Assembly: GCA_020466095.1 (NCBI GenBank)
Contig: CM035806.1
Span: 126,908,393 to 126,972,392 of the forward strand
Source: Chlorops oryzae
Lineage: Eukaryota; Arthropoda; Insecta; Diptera; Chloropidae
Length of the DNA: 64,000 bases
Direction: 5' to 3'
The translations under genes were made by a program, and so were the position numbers. How positions within the stretch are numbered: position 1 is the stretch's first letter; each line of letters opens with the position of its first letter. This document shows positions 10,941-24,300 of this stretch, piece after piece. The notes below the pieces were generated by a model that was not told the origin of the DNA, made no database searches, and saw nothing but the letters and a program-made list of their open reading frames with translations.

Positions 10941-13900
10941 TTGAGACGCACGTTAATATTTTTTAAAAGTGGAATTCAATTTTATTCGGAACGAAGTGCA
11001 TTCATTTCTAAAGAAACATTGTCGGAAGGTGAAGGTGGTTTTGGGGGGTTGAAATTTCCAATTATGAAAAGATCGGAGGCAGAAGTAGCGCGACTACAAC
11101 CAACATATAACGATGCAAGGGTCATCTTTGGACTTGTGTGCAATACAACCTGCGAATAAGTCCCCCCTTGACTCTTGTGGATTGATATTCTCACTACTTC
11201 CAAAGAGTTTGCAGGGGATGACGTTTACCAGAACGTGCTTGTAAGCCAATACTCTCATGGAAAAAATTGAACCACATAGTAAAAGGGACACCTCGAGAAT
11301 TTCGATCAATTTGCATTAAACGCCCTGTCGCACCGTTTACTAAACCATCACTAGTATCAATATTCACGGTACTTGGCTGTACTTGGATTCAGTTTTCAAC
11401 AAAATTGTGGAAGGAAGCCCTAATGTTTTCGAAGCTGGAAGTTTAGCAACAGAATCAAGAATTTGCTGAATTCTTTCGGACCGCAGACCACTGGATTCAA
11501 CAACATCCTCACTATTGGAAATAAACTGCTCAGTTGGTATCTGATTCAGTTTAAATGTATTAAAATTTTCGACATCCTTATTGAAGCAACAAATGTGAAT
11601 AGCATCATCCGGAACAGAAGTTGTTGGAAAAACAACTCTGGATTTTAAAAGTGAAACATCTTTAGCAGTCATTTCTCCACTTGCCATATTATTTAATGCC
11701 CTAGCAAAAGAGTGGTCATTTCTTTGCCGCATTATTTCGGTCACCTTAAATTATTTAAAATTATCCCAAAGAGTGGTACTGTAAATTAGTGCATATACGT
11801 CATTAGAATTTGTAGAGAAAATCCACCTATCGCCAACCGGAAGAAGTTGCCTAAAGTCCCCAAAAACAGTAAGAGCTATTCCACCGAAAACAGCTGTGCT
11901 TTTGAAAATCTGTTTCAAACGACAATCTAACTGAGCAAGCATTTTGGCCCCGACCATTGATATTTCATCGATTATAAGAAGCCTGAAATTTCGTAGACAA
12001 CGTGTTGACTGCATCATGGCTTAGAGGCCTTAATTCTTAATTGGATTGATTTATAGGAAGAGAAAACATCGAATGAAGGTTGCACCACCTATTCCAAAAG
12101 CTGCTTTTCCTGTGGGAGCACAAAGTAACACTTTAACTGATTCGGGATTGCTACCAGGGACTGAATTCAAGCGAGATGTAACGCTGTGATAAATGGCTGA
12201 AATCAAACTACTCTTTCCTAAACCTGCCCCTCCACCTACAAACTCATAGAAAACTTTGTTGAATTTTACACTGTGCAAAATATGGGTTAAGTAAAGTTTT
12301 TGTTTTAAATTCAGTGACTGGACTATTGGAAGCAAAGCGTTATGTGGAATCAAAGTAGGAAGTTTTATGACCCTATTTGTATTTTCGGTTCCCTGATCTG
12401 TTGTTTCTATATTGTCATTTAAATTTAAAATATTCAGGTCTGAATTCACTTCGGGAGCTGCAAAAATTTGAAATTCTTCATCAATGGGCTCATCCCGAAC
12501 TTCGGAATCGATGTTTTCAGTTTCTTCATTTTGCAGTCGTATCAAAATAATTTCAAGCTCCCTTTCTTCGAAGACATCGTAGCTTTTCCTGTTACCTTCA
12601 ATAAAATCTTGATTTGACCTACAAAGCTGCTCACAATCTAAATTAATTAACTGACTTTCTTCGTTGCGCCAAGGGAAAAATAACATAGCCATTTCTCGAA
12701 AATTATCGCTACGTTCTGTATCAAATTTGAATCTCCTGTACCAATCACACATGGTTTCGTTCGATTCTTAATGAAACCACTACCATCTTTAAGAGGAAGT
12801 CTTCGCGCTTGCCCCAATTCTTCCTCCTCACGTTCGTCGTATAAATCATTTTCAACAGGCCTTAGATTGTTGGATCGGGAAAAATAAAACGATGCAAAAT
12901 CTGCTAAACAAAGATCATCCAAAGAGTCAGGGCGTTGGACATAATGATCAAGAAGACCCTCTACGAATATATTCATAGATTCAGGGGGCATATTTAAAAG
13001 TTGGTATCTAGGTCTCAGAATGCGAACTCTTTGTTCTGGCCGAGAAGTGTTAATATACACTTCTGCGTTGCTACTTTCGGATAAGTGCATACCGAAAACA
13101 ACAGAAAGCCGCTTCTTGGACTGAAATTTCGGTCCCTGAAATAAATTTATGGCCAATGTGTTGCAACTTTTGTTTGACGGACAAATTCCCTGATCTAATT
13201 TGAGAAACGACATACCTCAGTATGCGCGAAATTTCTCTGCTAGGCTTGCTAATATAATTAACAATGTATAAAACCAAAGCGCATGCATCTTTAACGAATT
13301 GAATATCCATACTGGCTTTGTGAAGAGGTAAAACTAATGGATTGTATGCGTTAAGCATTCGGTCCGCAAATCGTCTTTGCAAAAATATTTGCGGCTTTTT
13401 AATGTGGGAACGTAGGGCTAGAATATAATTTTCATAGCTCATGCACAGCCTCTCGTGTGCCAAAAAATTGTTGAAATCCTTAAGTGGAGAAGTTTCAATA
13501 TCAGTGAAGTTGGAGTTGATGAAAGTATGAATTTTTTCGAAATTTTCCCTATGGAGTGAAATAGTTTCAAAGTCTTCAGGTAGAGGACTCAGAATTTCTG
13601 TTTGTGGCATTCGTGGAAACGGCATAGCATAACGACAGAACGTCTTCCCCCTAAGCTCTCTACGGCAAGTGCGACCATGTCTATGCACCTGATAAGGTAT
13701 AAAGTCCTGAAAATCGGGGTTTAAACCATCGGTGGAGATGAACGTGTCTTTAAACGAAACAACTGATTGAATTGCCAAATCGCTATCGAGATTTAAAACA
13801 GGCGTGTTTTTTAACCAACAGAGGGAGTGAACATGAGGAGATCCTCCTTGCTGAAATTCAACCCGCCAATAAAATTTTTCTACAAAGTGCGAACCGAAAA

Positions 13901-15993
13901 CACCATTTTCCATTTTTAACAAGTTAAAAAGCTGCCTAAATCGATAATCAAAATAGCGAGAACACGTAAGTGCATCAGATCTTATAAGACGAGCTTTATC
14001 CTGCCAACTGAGATTCGACGCCTCAACCTCGGAAATTTCCTTGTTGTCAACAACCCTTGAAAGAATAACTAACAACTCTGGCCATCTGGTTTCAGCAGCT
14101 GAAAAAGTGATAAAAATGTTGGAATTCCAAATTGTCTTATCATGCCCAAAACTTTCTTCTTCTCTGCCTCCCAGTGAGCTGGCGATGACCGAACGTCTTT
14201 TAATATGCGAAAATCTTCATCCCGTTGTATCAGACCATTCAAAAAACCCTCATCAAGGACATTTCCTACAGTAACACTATTATTGGAAGAACGTTTGCGC
14301 AAAAAAATTGAAATACTGCTCTTTATCTTGAGAAGTTCAAGCTTTTTGTAATTGTAAAGCAGTTTGTCAATCCTACAACTTCGCCTATCGAAACTCCTCA
14401 GTTCAGAACGGACAATTTTTGTAAAAGACTCGGAACACTCTCTCTTTTGCCCGCAAAAAATTGACACAAAAGATAACTCTTCAGAATCTTCATCGGCAAC
14501 CATATCCCTAGGCCTTTGCCCCTCACCCGGAGCAATCGCAAGACGTTGGAGCTCAACGTTTTCAACAGGAACGTTGTACATAAGCGTTTGTTCACCACCA
14601 GGAACTCGGGCTCAAGTTCATTAACTATTACATCACTGCGTGAAGCAGAAGTGGAACTTTGACACTGTTCGCGGAAAAAATTTTCAATAACAGATTGATT
14701 ATCAGGGCCTAAAACAAACGGAACTTGATTTGAATTAGAAAAAGAAGAGATCTATTCTCTTTGAAGCCCAATACCATGCTTAATATAAAGCTCAGTTTGA
14801 ACTAAGTACTCGGCAGCTAGTCGTACTTTCGCCGCGCGGATAGTTTCAACCATATAATTATGATTGTATTCCAACCTGCGGCGAAGTTCAATTTGAATCA
14901 CTTCGGATTCATTTAAAGATCGAGGCAAGAGGGAGACTGTTTGTTCAACAGAAATGGGAACATTTACGACTGCGCCTCGTATGGCACTTTGCTTTTCAGA
15001 GCACAATTCAACAATAACCATAAAGGCAAGACGGGGTGAAACTAATCTTTCTTCGAGTTTGGTTAAACCCTTTAAACACTCGGGAATCGGTGGAAAATCG
15101 AGACCATTAGACAAACAAAGACATGACTTTCTGCTATTTTTGATGCTTCGACTACAAGTCTTGCAAAAGGGATAGGCGTTATCGGCGCTTGGAAATTTAT
15201 TCGAAAGAAAAAATACCTGCTAAACGAAATCGATTGGGCCTTCAACAGCATTTTTAAAAAGACTTTCAGTTTGTTTTGGAAACCACAAGCCCCCGAAACA
15301 TGTACATATGACAGTCTGGCCTAATTTAATAGATTTTTCATATTCTAAAAATCTTTTCTGTCGTCGCCTTTGAAGCTCAGAAATTCTATTAATTTCTATT
15401 TCGTCTTCCGAAAGGTTTCCTCGTACAAGTTGATTTCTGTCCCCCTGAATTTGTCGTTGTCTGATTAAATTTTCTTCAACGGCTCTATAAAAATTCACGC
15501 GTTCTAAACCTGATCGCCTCCTATCTTGGTCTAACTGCCTAGAAATACTCCTTGTCATTCGCCGTTGAATGGTATTTTGACGTTGCTCTGCAGCCCGGAC
15601 CTCAGTATTTTGCCTACGACTGGTTCTAGCGTCCCTTTCTCTTATTTTTTCCACGGCACGGACCTCAGGATTTTGTCTACGAAGTGAATGGCTCTCTGTG
15701 TTTATAAATTGTTCAGCATTTCTAGTTAAAGGAGTTTGCCAACGAGTGGCTCTAGCGTCCTTATCTCTTAATTGTTCTTCCGCATGGACATCAGGATTTT
15801 GCGGACGACTGGCACTAGCGTCCCTATCTCGTGATTGTTCTGCGGCGCGGACCTCAGCATTTAATCTTTGACCAACCCGTTGTATAGTATCACGTAATTG
15901 TTCGTCAGTTCTAAATTATTCGTTTGTTCGTACTTTACGTGAGCTAAGTAGTAAAAGGCTCTGCAGTGCAGTTCTGCGTTGCAATCTTGGCAT
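10530..15993 (-). pseudogene. Helentron Rep-helicase-endonuclease (copy A), degenerate
   Basis: A rolling-circle transposon protein. From the likely ATG at 15993 (MPRLQRRTALQ) come about five 25-residue repeats (RDRDA..R.QNPEVRA.EQ), a Cys-rich stretch (CTCFGGLWF, then FCKTCSRSI) leading into NGLDFPPIPECL of the Helitron N-terminal region, then the Rep nuclease with HUH motif GSPHVH (near 13840) and the two-tyrosine motif YIVNYISK (near 13260). The PIF1-like helicase follows: Walker A GGGAGLGKSS (near 12230), Walker B LLIIDEISMV (near 11970), GDFRQLLPVGD, and the C-terminal HKSQGGTY and LYVGCSRATSA (near 11160 and 11100). An endonuclease domain ends it. In-frame stops near 15916, 15220, 14752, 12030 and 11750 and several frame changes (about 14600, 14100, 13090, 12075) make it inactive; most are shared with copy B. 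Confidence 0.9.
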
Positions 15994-16095
15994 GTTTTAA
16001 ACAAATGAATATGGATATTTAAATATATGAAATGTAAAAAATTCTTAAGCAACTCACAATTACGGTTTCGCAATTATATGGTGAAAGAATAGTGC

Positions 16096-16308
16096 TGATG
16101 ATAATGTTGATAAAGATGATGATGCTAATGATAATGCTGATGATACAGATGATGAGGCAGATGATAATGTTGATAAAGATGATGATGCTGATGATAATGC
16201 TGATGATGATACAGATGATGATGCAGATGATGATGCAGATGATGATGCAGATGATGATGATGATGCTGGTAATGTTGATGATGATAATGTTGATGATGAT
16301 CGTATATA
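16096..16308. repeat. Imperfect (GAT)n microsatellite, copy A
   Basis: About 210 bp of GATGAT with interspersed AATGCT, GATGCA and AAAGAT units. It yields artificial Met-rich and His-rich reading frames on the two strands. Copy B has one more GAT unit. Confidence 0.95.
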
Positions 16309-16786
16309 AAAAAAATTGTTCGCACTGTGATTTAAAATTAAAGATTCCGAAAGTTCAAAGTCAAAGAGTCACATTTTAATGTTCACTTTTATATGAATGA
16401 CTTAAGGAGAAGAATTTAAAAAAAAACACACTTTTCCGTTTGCTTTATGATTTCGTTATTGTATTTTCGGCTTTTTTTGTTAATTTTATTTTGTTGCTGT
16501 AGGCTTTTGGCCGTAATTAGAGGAAAAAGAATTTACGCCTATTTTCTTTTTTCTCCGGTTGTTGTAAATTTTATTTATTCGATATTTCAATTGAAGTTAT
16601 CAGTCATCATCAGGAATCTGTACAAAAATATATTATATATAACAAAACGTATAAATATATCACATTGTGTCAGTAATTTTGTCATTTTTACATTTAATTT
16701 TTAATTTTTAAAAAACTAAGGACGTTTAAACATCTAAAAACCAACAAAACAATAAAATTTTTCTAATTAAAAAACAATCAAACACT
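16309..16786. other. AT-rich spacer between GAT repeat and Penelope end
   Basis: No gene. Because the Penelope-like frame is read leftward, part of this could be that element's 3' untranslated region. The sequence recurs at 27088-27565. Confidence 0.4.
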
Positions 16787-17293
16787 TCACCTTCCCCTAT
16801 GAGTTACTTTTGTAAACTGATTTTTATTTTTAATAAGGTGTTTGTAAACATGAGCGCAATTATCTGTGTCTGTTTTATAATTAAGCCTCTTTTCTGCTGG
16901 AGTGTTGAGTATGTGGAGCAGTTCGATTGTATATCTGCGTCTGTAGTTGTTCTCTTGCTGCAATATTTCTATGTTGTCAAAATTCGGTTGGTGTTTGTTC
17001 TTTATACAGTGGTCGGCCAGCGTAGTATTTTGGTCAGAATTGTTCTTTAGGTCTGATTTATGTGCTGCTATCCTCGTTTTTAGTTTTGATTTTGTTGTTC
17101 CGACATATGCTTGTCCGCATATGTTATTGTTAGCTCCGTTGCATGTTATTTTGCATATTGCGTTTGATTTGTCCATTTAATCCATTTTTGATTTTGTGTT
17201 GCTAAATAATTTATTTAGTGTGTTATATGATCTAGGGGCTAGCTGATACTTGTTCTTGTCATATAAATTAGTCTTCTTCAGGTCCTCGGTGAG
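16787..17293 (-). pseudogene. Penelope-like element, 3' GIY-YIG end only (copy A)
   Basis: A 129-codon minus-strand frame (MDKSNAICKITCNGANNNIC) encodes the GIY-YIG endonuclease that ends Penelope proteins: CGQAYVGTTKSKLKTRIAAHK contains the YVG..K.L..R...H core, followed by LADHCIKNKH. Upstream it continues a little beyond an in-frame stop and is cut at 17293 by the duplication breakpoint. The complete version is at 27566-29740. Confidence 0.85.
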
Positions 17294-17723
17294 ATTGCAA
17301 AATAATGATCCTTTAACTGTAAAGATATTTTCGAATTAAGAAAGCTCTGAGGTGTTTATTCATTTATGAAATCTATTCATTTAATTGCCCGAAAAATGAT
17401 TGTAGTCATTTTTTCTTTAGTCAACAATAAGACTGCAAAAAAAGAAATCTTAATCATTTTTGTTATTCCTGAATAAACAGGCCTGCAGGCAAAAATGTAA
17501 TTTTTCTTCATGATACGATATTTTGCGTTGATCTGTACATTGCATTAAGCGAATATTAAACAATTTTTCTGTTTAGCAAGTTTGCTGAAAAATTTGTTGC
17601 AGGGACAGCATGGTCGTTTTGATGTTTGAAAGAGATTTGTAAAGAGTTATATAACAAAAGTCTTCATATCCGACATTTCATTGGTTGAAACCCCTAAACC
17701 CCCCCCCCCTGCGTACGCGCCTG
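17294..17723. other. 430-bp filler at the tandem-duplication junction
   Basis: Sequence between the two copies that belongs to neither. It is AT-rich, ends in a C tract followed by TGCGTACGCGCCTG, and has no recognisable gene. It could be filler DNA from end joining or a fragment of another repeat. Confidence 0.6.
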
Positions 17724-18579
17724 TTCGACACCATGGATTGCGATTGTATGCTTTGGCATTATTTGTGAAGAGTTTTTGAAAAGCCCTGACTCCTTAAAAA
17801 CGGTAGCATCGTGGGTACTTCCAAGAAGTTTAACACTGACGTCACGAAATCTGAGAAACCTTCAGTCAGCAGATTGCGTAATTCACTGTATTCATTGGTT
17901 ACTTACAGGTATTTATCATCTACCACTGCCTGCATTACAATAGAAGCCCATCCTTTTCGATTTATAAAATCTAAATATCCTTTGCTAGGAGGTAGGATGG
18001 GAATATGCATTCCTGAAAGTCAGAAAACCAATTTTAACTAAGGTCTGGTGTAGAATTTGTATTTACTGCATTTGTTATCATCTATTGCTCCTATGATGTT
18101 CGGAACTTTGCACCTCTTTTCGAATTCTTTGGAAATAAGAATGGCCTTGGGGACTGTAAATATTCGCGTTGAAGCTGAAGTATGGCGTTTATAATTCGAT
18201 GGAAGTATTTATGTACAGTGCTTTTGTTTACTCCAAATACGTCACCAACAACTCTGTACTCGCAAGAAGAAGCTAGCTTGTACAGGCAAATTCCAACCTG
18301 GACTTTGATTGGTACAGGCTGTGTCAAAAAAATCTCGGCAGTTTCCAGAAACGGCTCCAATTTTTTGCACAAAATTTCAAACGACTTCGTGCTCATGCGG
18401 AATGATTCGAAAAAAAGATTCGCATTTTCTGGTTGCTGCAGTGTCCACCAATAGTTTTCAAAACGCGGGCGTCTATGCAAGTTACGTATTCGCAGTTTAT
18501 TCGTTAACACAAAGTGTAATGGTACCTCAAGCTGGGAAACGCACATTCGCCTGAAAGCTGTTCTTCTTTGAGGTGCCAT
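17724..18579 (-). pseudogene. PIF/Harbinger transposase fragment (copy B)
   Basis: Same gene as at 6467-7760 but lacking the C-terminal half of exon 3, which is cut by the duplication breakpoint. Exon 3 bases around 17785-17815 read in the correct frame (STHDATVFKES), showing that the two insertions in copy A are private to it. Copy B has its own one-base loss near 18187 that shifts the frame after YFHRII. Confidence 0.85.
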
Positions 18580-19581
18580 TTTCCTAAGAATCTTTTCATG
18601 AGAAAATAACAGCGACCGGAAAAGCGTCTGTCTTTTTTTTGCTTAAAAAATATAGAATCAAAATAAAAAGGCGACTTTTCTCTTCAAATGACATCTTCTC
18701 GTACGATTGCGAAGAAGAAGATAAATAATTAACAGCTGTTTTCAAATCGCTTTTGAAAGCGTTGCGAATCAGATCACTTAAATATTGCGCGTATTAACGC
18801 GCTCGAAAAACCGTCTTGGTCTGATGCGGTTTCACTCATTCCGCTGTATAAACGTGGTATGTGAGTCACTATGTATGCGTTTTTCAAGCGATGTATTTAC
18901 TTCGTTTATTGTTTTGTACGCATTCCGAGCATTAGGCTCACTTATTGAATGACGACGTGTGCGTAAGGAGCTTTCGCTTGGCATACGAACGTTTGTAAGT
19001 ACGTTCGTCGACTTTGAAGCTGAGCTTTGAAAAGCACCAGCTTCAAAGCTTGTATTGGTTCGTGTCTAGGCTTCTTATGTCTGGCGTTTGTGGAAAAGAA
19101 AAGAAGAAGAAAAAGCTATAAGCTTGAAGTAAAAGGGAATGAAGAATTAAATGACGGATCAACAAGGCAAAAACAAAGCGCTTGGCGATCGAGTTTTAAT
19201 TGTAAATATAATAATACTTTCTTTGAGAGCTGGCGGCGTCAAACTTGGATCGACGATTGATTGCATAGCAAGCGATCTGGAGCAAGCAGTTATTTATTAA
19301 GAATTCCAGAGCGTGCTACGGTAGGACATCGAATGTTAGAGATGGGAGAATCTGCAGTTATTGTTAAATCGGATTGGACAAATTAATATATGAAGGTTGG
19401 AGAGAAAATGCCTCGGAACATCTATGACTTAAAAGTATTTAGACAAGCTTAGTCGGAAATGGTATTTAATACCCGTCTGCATAAGGATACCCTTTCGCCT
19501 CTCTGTGCGTTGAAATCAAATTCATTAAAAAAAACGCTATTCATCAAATCGGAGCGTATCCTTTTTACGTTTTTTTCCTCG

Positions 19582-20044
19582 ATGGAACAACTCCAAATTT
19601 ATAATGCATATTGTCAAGCGCATCCCAATGACCACACGCTAGTTGTTGATGCTACCGGGAGAGCAATTAGAAAAATTAACCGCCCAGATGGTTCTGTGTC
19701 GGGAAACATATTTCTCTATGCATGTGTTATTAACACGGGAACAAAACAAACCGGAGTTTACCAAATGATTTCAGAACGTCATCATGCGATACACATTTCC
19801 AATTGGCTCCGAAACTGGAAAATGTTGGTAGCACGTCCATCAAAAAAGTTTGTATGTGATGACAGCAAAGCTTTGCTAATTGGAATCATTACTGTATTCA
19901 CCACATATAATGCGATAACCGAATACGTGAATGGCTGTTTCAGAAATGAAAAAAATTCCGTGTTATGTGAGAATAGACAATGCCCATTTTATAATTAAAT
20001 ATGCGAAATTTTTAAAACACGTGCAGCCGTTTGTGCTGGGTTAA
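19582..20044 (+). pseudogene. MULE-like transposase fragment, copy B
   Basis: Better preserved than copy A: one open frame covers MEQLQIYNAYCQ through VDATGRAIRKI, NIFLYACVINTG, VYQMISERHHAIHISNWL and FVCDDSKALLIG. A frame change near 19930 then leads into KKIPCYVRIDNAHFI before the stop near 20042. The D in VDATG and D residues in VCDDS are plausible parts of a DDE core. Family inferred from pattern, not proven. Confidence 0.5.
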
Positions 20045-20825
20045 ACGATGCAACGAATGCACGAGAACTAGAGAAAATATCGCAGTGTGAAAGAATAGAG
20101 GAGATGAGAGGGTTTTTTTTTTGTCTTTTTGTTGTTAAGCTGAGCTTATTGCTGAATCCCCAAAACCGCGTGATGCACGCATGCAGGCTACCCGAATACA
20201 GAAAACATAAGAGGGCAGTCAGTTTTCACGTGAGGAGAGAGAAGGATCGTTTAAAAGCGACTTCTCGGCAAAAAAAAACCTTGCCTTTAAATAAATCAAA
20301 AGTTGTCATTTTAAAATAACCTTTTGAGCTAGTTTGTCGAGAAGCTCGGTTATTAATTCTTCCAAAAATAAAAAGGAAAACTTCGTGGATTAAATTGACG
20401 GGCAAACGAGCAAAAAGGCCAAACTGTCTTCCAGTTAAAGTGATAGCCATACACGTGGCGCAGACCACAATACGGAACCTCGTGATTATTCTCCTCCCAG
20501 AATGTAGAGCCCATCGCTTCAATCAACAAAGATTTAGAACTCCAATCGAGGATTTCTCCAGGCGCTCTACGTGGCGGTCAGTCTTTGCGACTTCCTCCGA
20601 ATGTTCCTGAGAGTACCAAGGAATCTATTGGTAAGAAGAAGACTCCCCTATAAAAAAAGGGAAAAAAAGGGGAAATGTGTCCATCGTTCCCATTCTTTTT
20701 TTCTTTTCGCTTGTCCCTAAGACTTAATTTATTTTAAGTTAAGGAAGGGTTAAAGTGTAACGTTCATCCATTCCAGTAAGTAACACAGTATATTTTCAGA
20801 AGGCTTCAAAAAAAAAAAAAAAAAA

Positions 20826-20881
20826 CAAGTCAGAATGTTACAGTCAGGCAGGCCTGCAATATAATACCCGACACATGTTTT
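20826..20881 (-). other. Helentron 3' terminus (copy B)
   Basis: Same hairpin and ACTTG|T-run terminus as copy A, with one base lost in the palindrome. Confidence 0.7.
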
Positions 20882-21306
20882 TTCATCATTTTAAACATAT
20901 AGAAGTTACACATTAAAGTGAATTATGACAAAAATCGTTTAAAGGCCATTTAGCGTTACCCAGAATGCACCACGAGGAGGTGACCTAAATTTGCATTCCA
21001 AAACGGTTTTTTACAAGATTAAATAAATTAAAAAACCTAAGATAGTGAAAAGTGCAGTTGGTGTAAACAACGGGTTCTAGGAAAACGGAATTTGTGATAA
21101 AGGTGTAAATAATTTGGTAATTTATTTGAGGTACAAATGAAAATGACGTCGTGGTGGCTAAAAAAAGTTTCATACGTAATTGCTTCCGCATTATTGTCCG
21201 TGTTTGTAAGAGCCCAATCTATATGGTAATCTGTTTGGTAGTTAGTAATGTAAAAAGGTGCCTAAAATTATATAAAATCATATTCGGTGTTTCCCCAAAA
21301 ATGAAA

Positions 21307-24300
21307 CAGTCTCACCCTAAATGAAACTCATCTATAATCCCATCGATTGATTCGAAAAAAAAGCCCAAGGTAAAATGTGTTACTTCGGTATAAAACTAAA
21401 ATTTTTATTTGATTTAATTCAAACAAAATATATTCCATAAACGACTTATCTTTGCCTATTCGCTCTTTCCTTAAAAGTACGACAGACTGTTGAAATTCTT
21501 CACGTACGAAAACTATAATGCCCCTACTTGCACGTCTATCGCTCTCATTTGAATCGAGTCGCAAAGCATTCAAACTACAAAAACCTGATAAATTAAAATT
21601 ATCTGAAGGAACGGCCCAAGTTTTAACAAAGCAAAGAACATCACTTGTGGTCATAATTTTATCCTGAACAATATCCTCAAAATGACAATGTAGAATCTGA
21701 ACGTTAAGATAACAAATTTTCATTTGAGACGCACGTAAATATTTTTTAAAAGTGGAATTCAATTTTATTCGGAACGAAGTGCATTCATTTCTAAAGAAAC
21801 ATTGTCGGAAGGTGAAGGTGATTTTGGGGGGTTGAAATTTCCAATTATGAAAAGACCGGAGGCAGAAGTAGCGCGACTACAACCAACATATAACGATGCA
21901 AGGGTCATCTTTGGACTTGTGTGAAATACAACCTGCGAATAAGTCCCCCCTTGACTCTTGTGGATTGATATTCTCACTACTTCCAAAGAGTTTGCAGGGG
22001 ATGACGTTTACCAGAACGTGCTTGTAAGCCAATACTCTCATGGAAAAAATTAAACCACATAGTAAAAGGGACACCTCGAGGATTTCGATCAATTTGCATT
22101 AAACGCCCTGTCGCACCGTTTACTAAACCATCACTAGTATCAATATTCACGGTACTTGGCTGTACTTGGCTTCAGTTTTCAACAAAATTGTGGAAGGAAG
22201 CCCTAATGTTTTCGAAGCTGGAAGTTTAGCAACAGAATCAAGAATTTGCTGAATTCTTTCGGACCGCAGACCACTGGATTTAACAACATCCTCACTATTG
22301 GAAATAAACTGCTCAGTTGGTATCTGATTCAGTTTAAATGTATTAAAATTTTCGACATCCTTATTGAAGCAACAAATGTGAATAGCATCATCCGGAACAG
22401 AAGTTGTTGGAGAAACAACTCTGGATTTTAAAAGTGAAACATCTTTAGCAGTCATTTCTCCACTTGCCATATTATTTAATGCCCTAGCAAAAGAGTGGTC
22501 ATTTCTTTGCCGCATTATTTCGGTCACCTTAAATTATTTAAAATTATCCCAAAGAGTGGTACTGTAAATTAGTGCATATACGTCATTAGAATTTGTAGAG
22601 AAAATCCACCTATCGCCAACCGGAAGAAGTTGCCTAAAGTCCCCAAAAACAGTAAGAGCTATTCCACCGAAAACAGCTGTGCTTTTGAAAATCTGTTTCA
22701 AACGACAATCTAACTGAGCAAGCATTTTGGCCCCGACCATTGATATTTCATCGATTATAAGAAGCCTGAAATTTCGTAGACAACGTGTTGACTGCATCAT
22801 GGCTTAGAGGCCTTAATTCTTAATTGGATTGATTTATAGGAAGAGAAAACATCGAATGAAGGTTGCACCACCTATTCCAAAAGCTGCTTTTCCTGTGGGA
22901 GCACAAAGTAACACTTTAACTGATTCGGGATTGCTACCAGGACTGAATTCAAGCGAGATGTAACGCTGTGATAAATGGCTGAATTCAAACTACTCTTTCC
23001 TAAACCTGCCCCTCCACCTACAAACTCATAGAAAACTTTGTTGAATTTTACACTGTGCAAAATATGGGTTAAGTAAAGTTTTTGTTTTAAATTCAGTGAC
23101 TGGACTATTGGAAGCAAAGCGTTATGTGGAATCAAAGTAGGAAGTTTTTGACCCTATTTGTATTTTCGGTTCCCTGATCTGTTGTTTCTATATTGTCATT
23201 TAAATTTAAAATATTCAGGTCTGAATTCACTTCGGGAGCTGCAAAAATTTGAAATTCTTCATCAATGGGCTCATCCCGAACTTCGGAATCGATGTTTTCA
23301 GTTTCTTCATTTTGCAGTCGTATCAAAATAATTTCAAGCTCCCTTTCTTCGAAGACATCGTAGCTTTTCCTGTTACCTTCAATAAAATCTTGATTTGACC
23401 TACAAAGCTGCTCACAATCTAAATTAATTAACTGACTTTCTTCGTTGCGCCAAGGGAAAAAAACATAGCCATTTCTCGAAAATTATCGCTACGTTCTGTA
23501 TCAAATTTAAATCTCCTGTACCAATCACACATGGTTTCGTTCGATTCTTAATGAAACCACTACCATCTTTAAGAGGAAGTCTTCGCGCTTGCCCCAATTC
23601 TTCCTCCTCACGTTCGTCGTATAAATCATTTTCAACAGGCCTTAGATTGTTGGATCGGGAAAAAAAAACGATGCAAAATCTGCTAAACAAAGATCATCCA
23701 AAGAGTCAGGGCGTTGGACATAATGATCAAGAAGACCCTCTACGAATATATTCATAGATTAGGGGGCATATTTAAAAGTTGGTATCTAGGTCTCAGAATG
23801 CGAACTCTTTGTTCTGGCCGAGAAGTGTTAATATACACTTCTGCGTTGCTACTTTCGGATAAGTGCATACCGAAAACAACAGAAAGCCGCTTCTTGGACT
23901 GAAATTTCGGTCCCTGAAATAAATTTATGGCCAATGTGTTGCAACTTTTGTTTGACGGACAAATTCCCTGATCTAATTTGAGAAACGACATACCTCAGTA
24001 TGCGCGAAATTTCTCTGCTAGGCTTGCTAATATAATTAACAATGTATAAACCAAAGCGCATGCATCTTTAACGAATTGAATATCCATACTGGCTTTGTGA
24101 AGAGGTAAAACTAATGGATTGTATGCGTTAAGCATTCGGTCCGCAAATCGTCTTTGCAAAAATATTTGCGGCTTTTTAATGTGGGAACGTAGGGCTAGAA
24201 TATAATTTTCATAGCTCATGCACAGCCTCTCGTGTGCCAAAAAATTGTTGAAATCCTTAAGTGGAGAAGTTTCAATATCAGTGAAGTTGGAGTTGATGAA

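Larger units (their letters stand above)
6902..17293 (+). repeat. 10.4-kb tandem duplication, copy A
   Basis: Nearly every base from 6902 (within the PIF transposase) to 17293 (within the Penelope-like element) recurs in the same order and orientation at 17724-28072. Gene order within the unit is PIF transposase, MULE-like fragment, Helentron, GAT repeat, Penelope GIY-YIG end. Copies differ by scattered substitutions and many one-base indels. Copy A keeps the left context (rest of PIF) and is cut at its right end, as expected for the left member of a tandem duplication. Confidence 0.92.

Noticed and set aside
16092..16379. Met-rich plus frame and His-rich minus frame over the GAT tract (also at 26868-27158)
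   Set aside because: Pure translation of a trinucleotide microsatellite.
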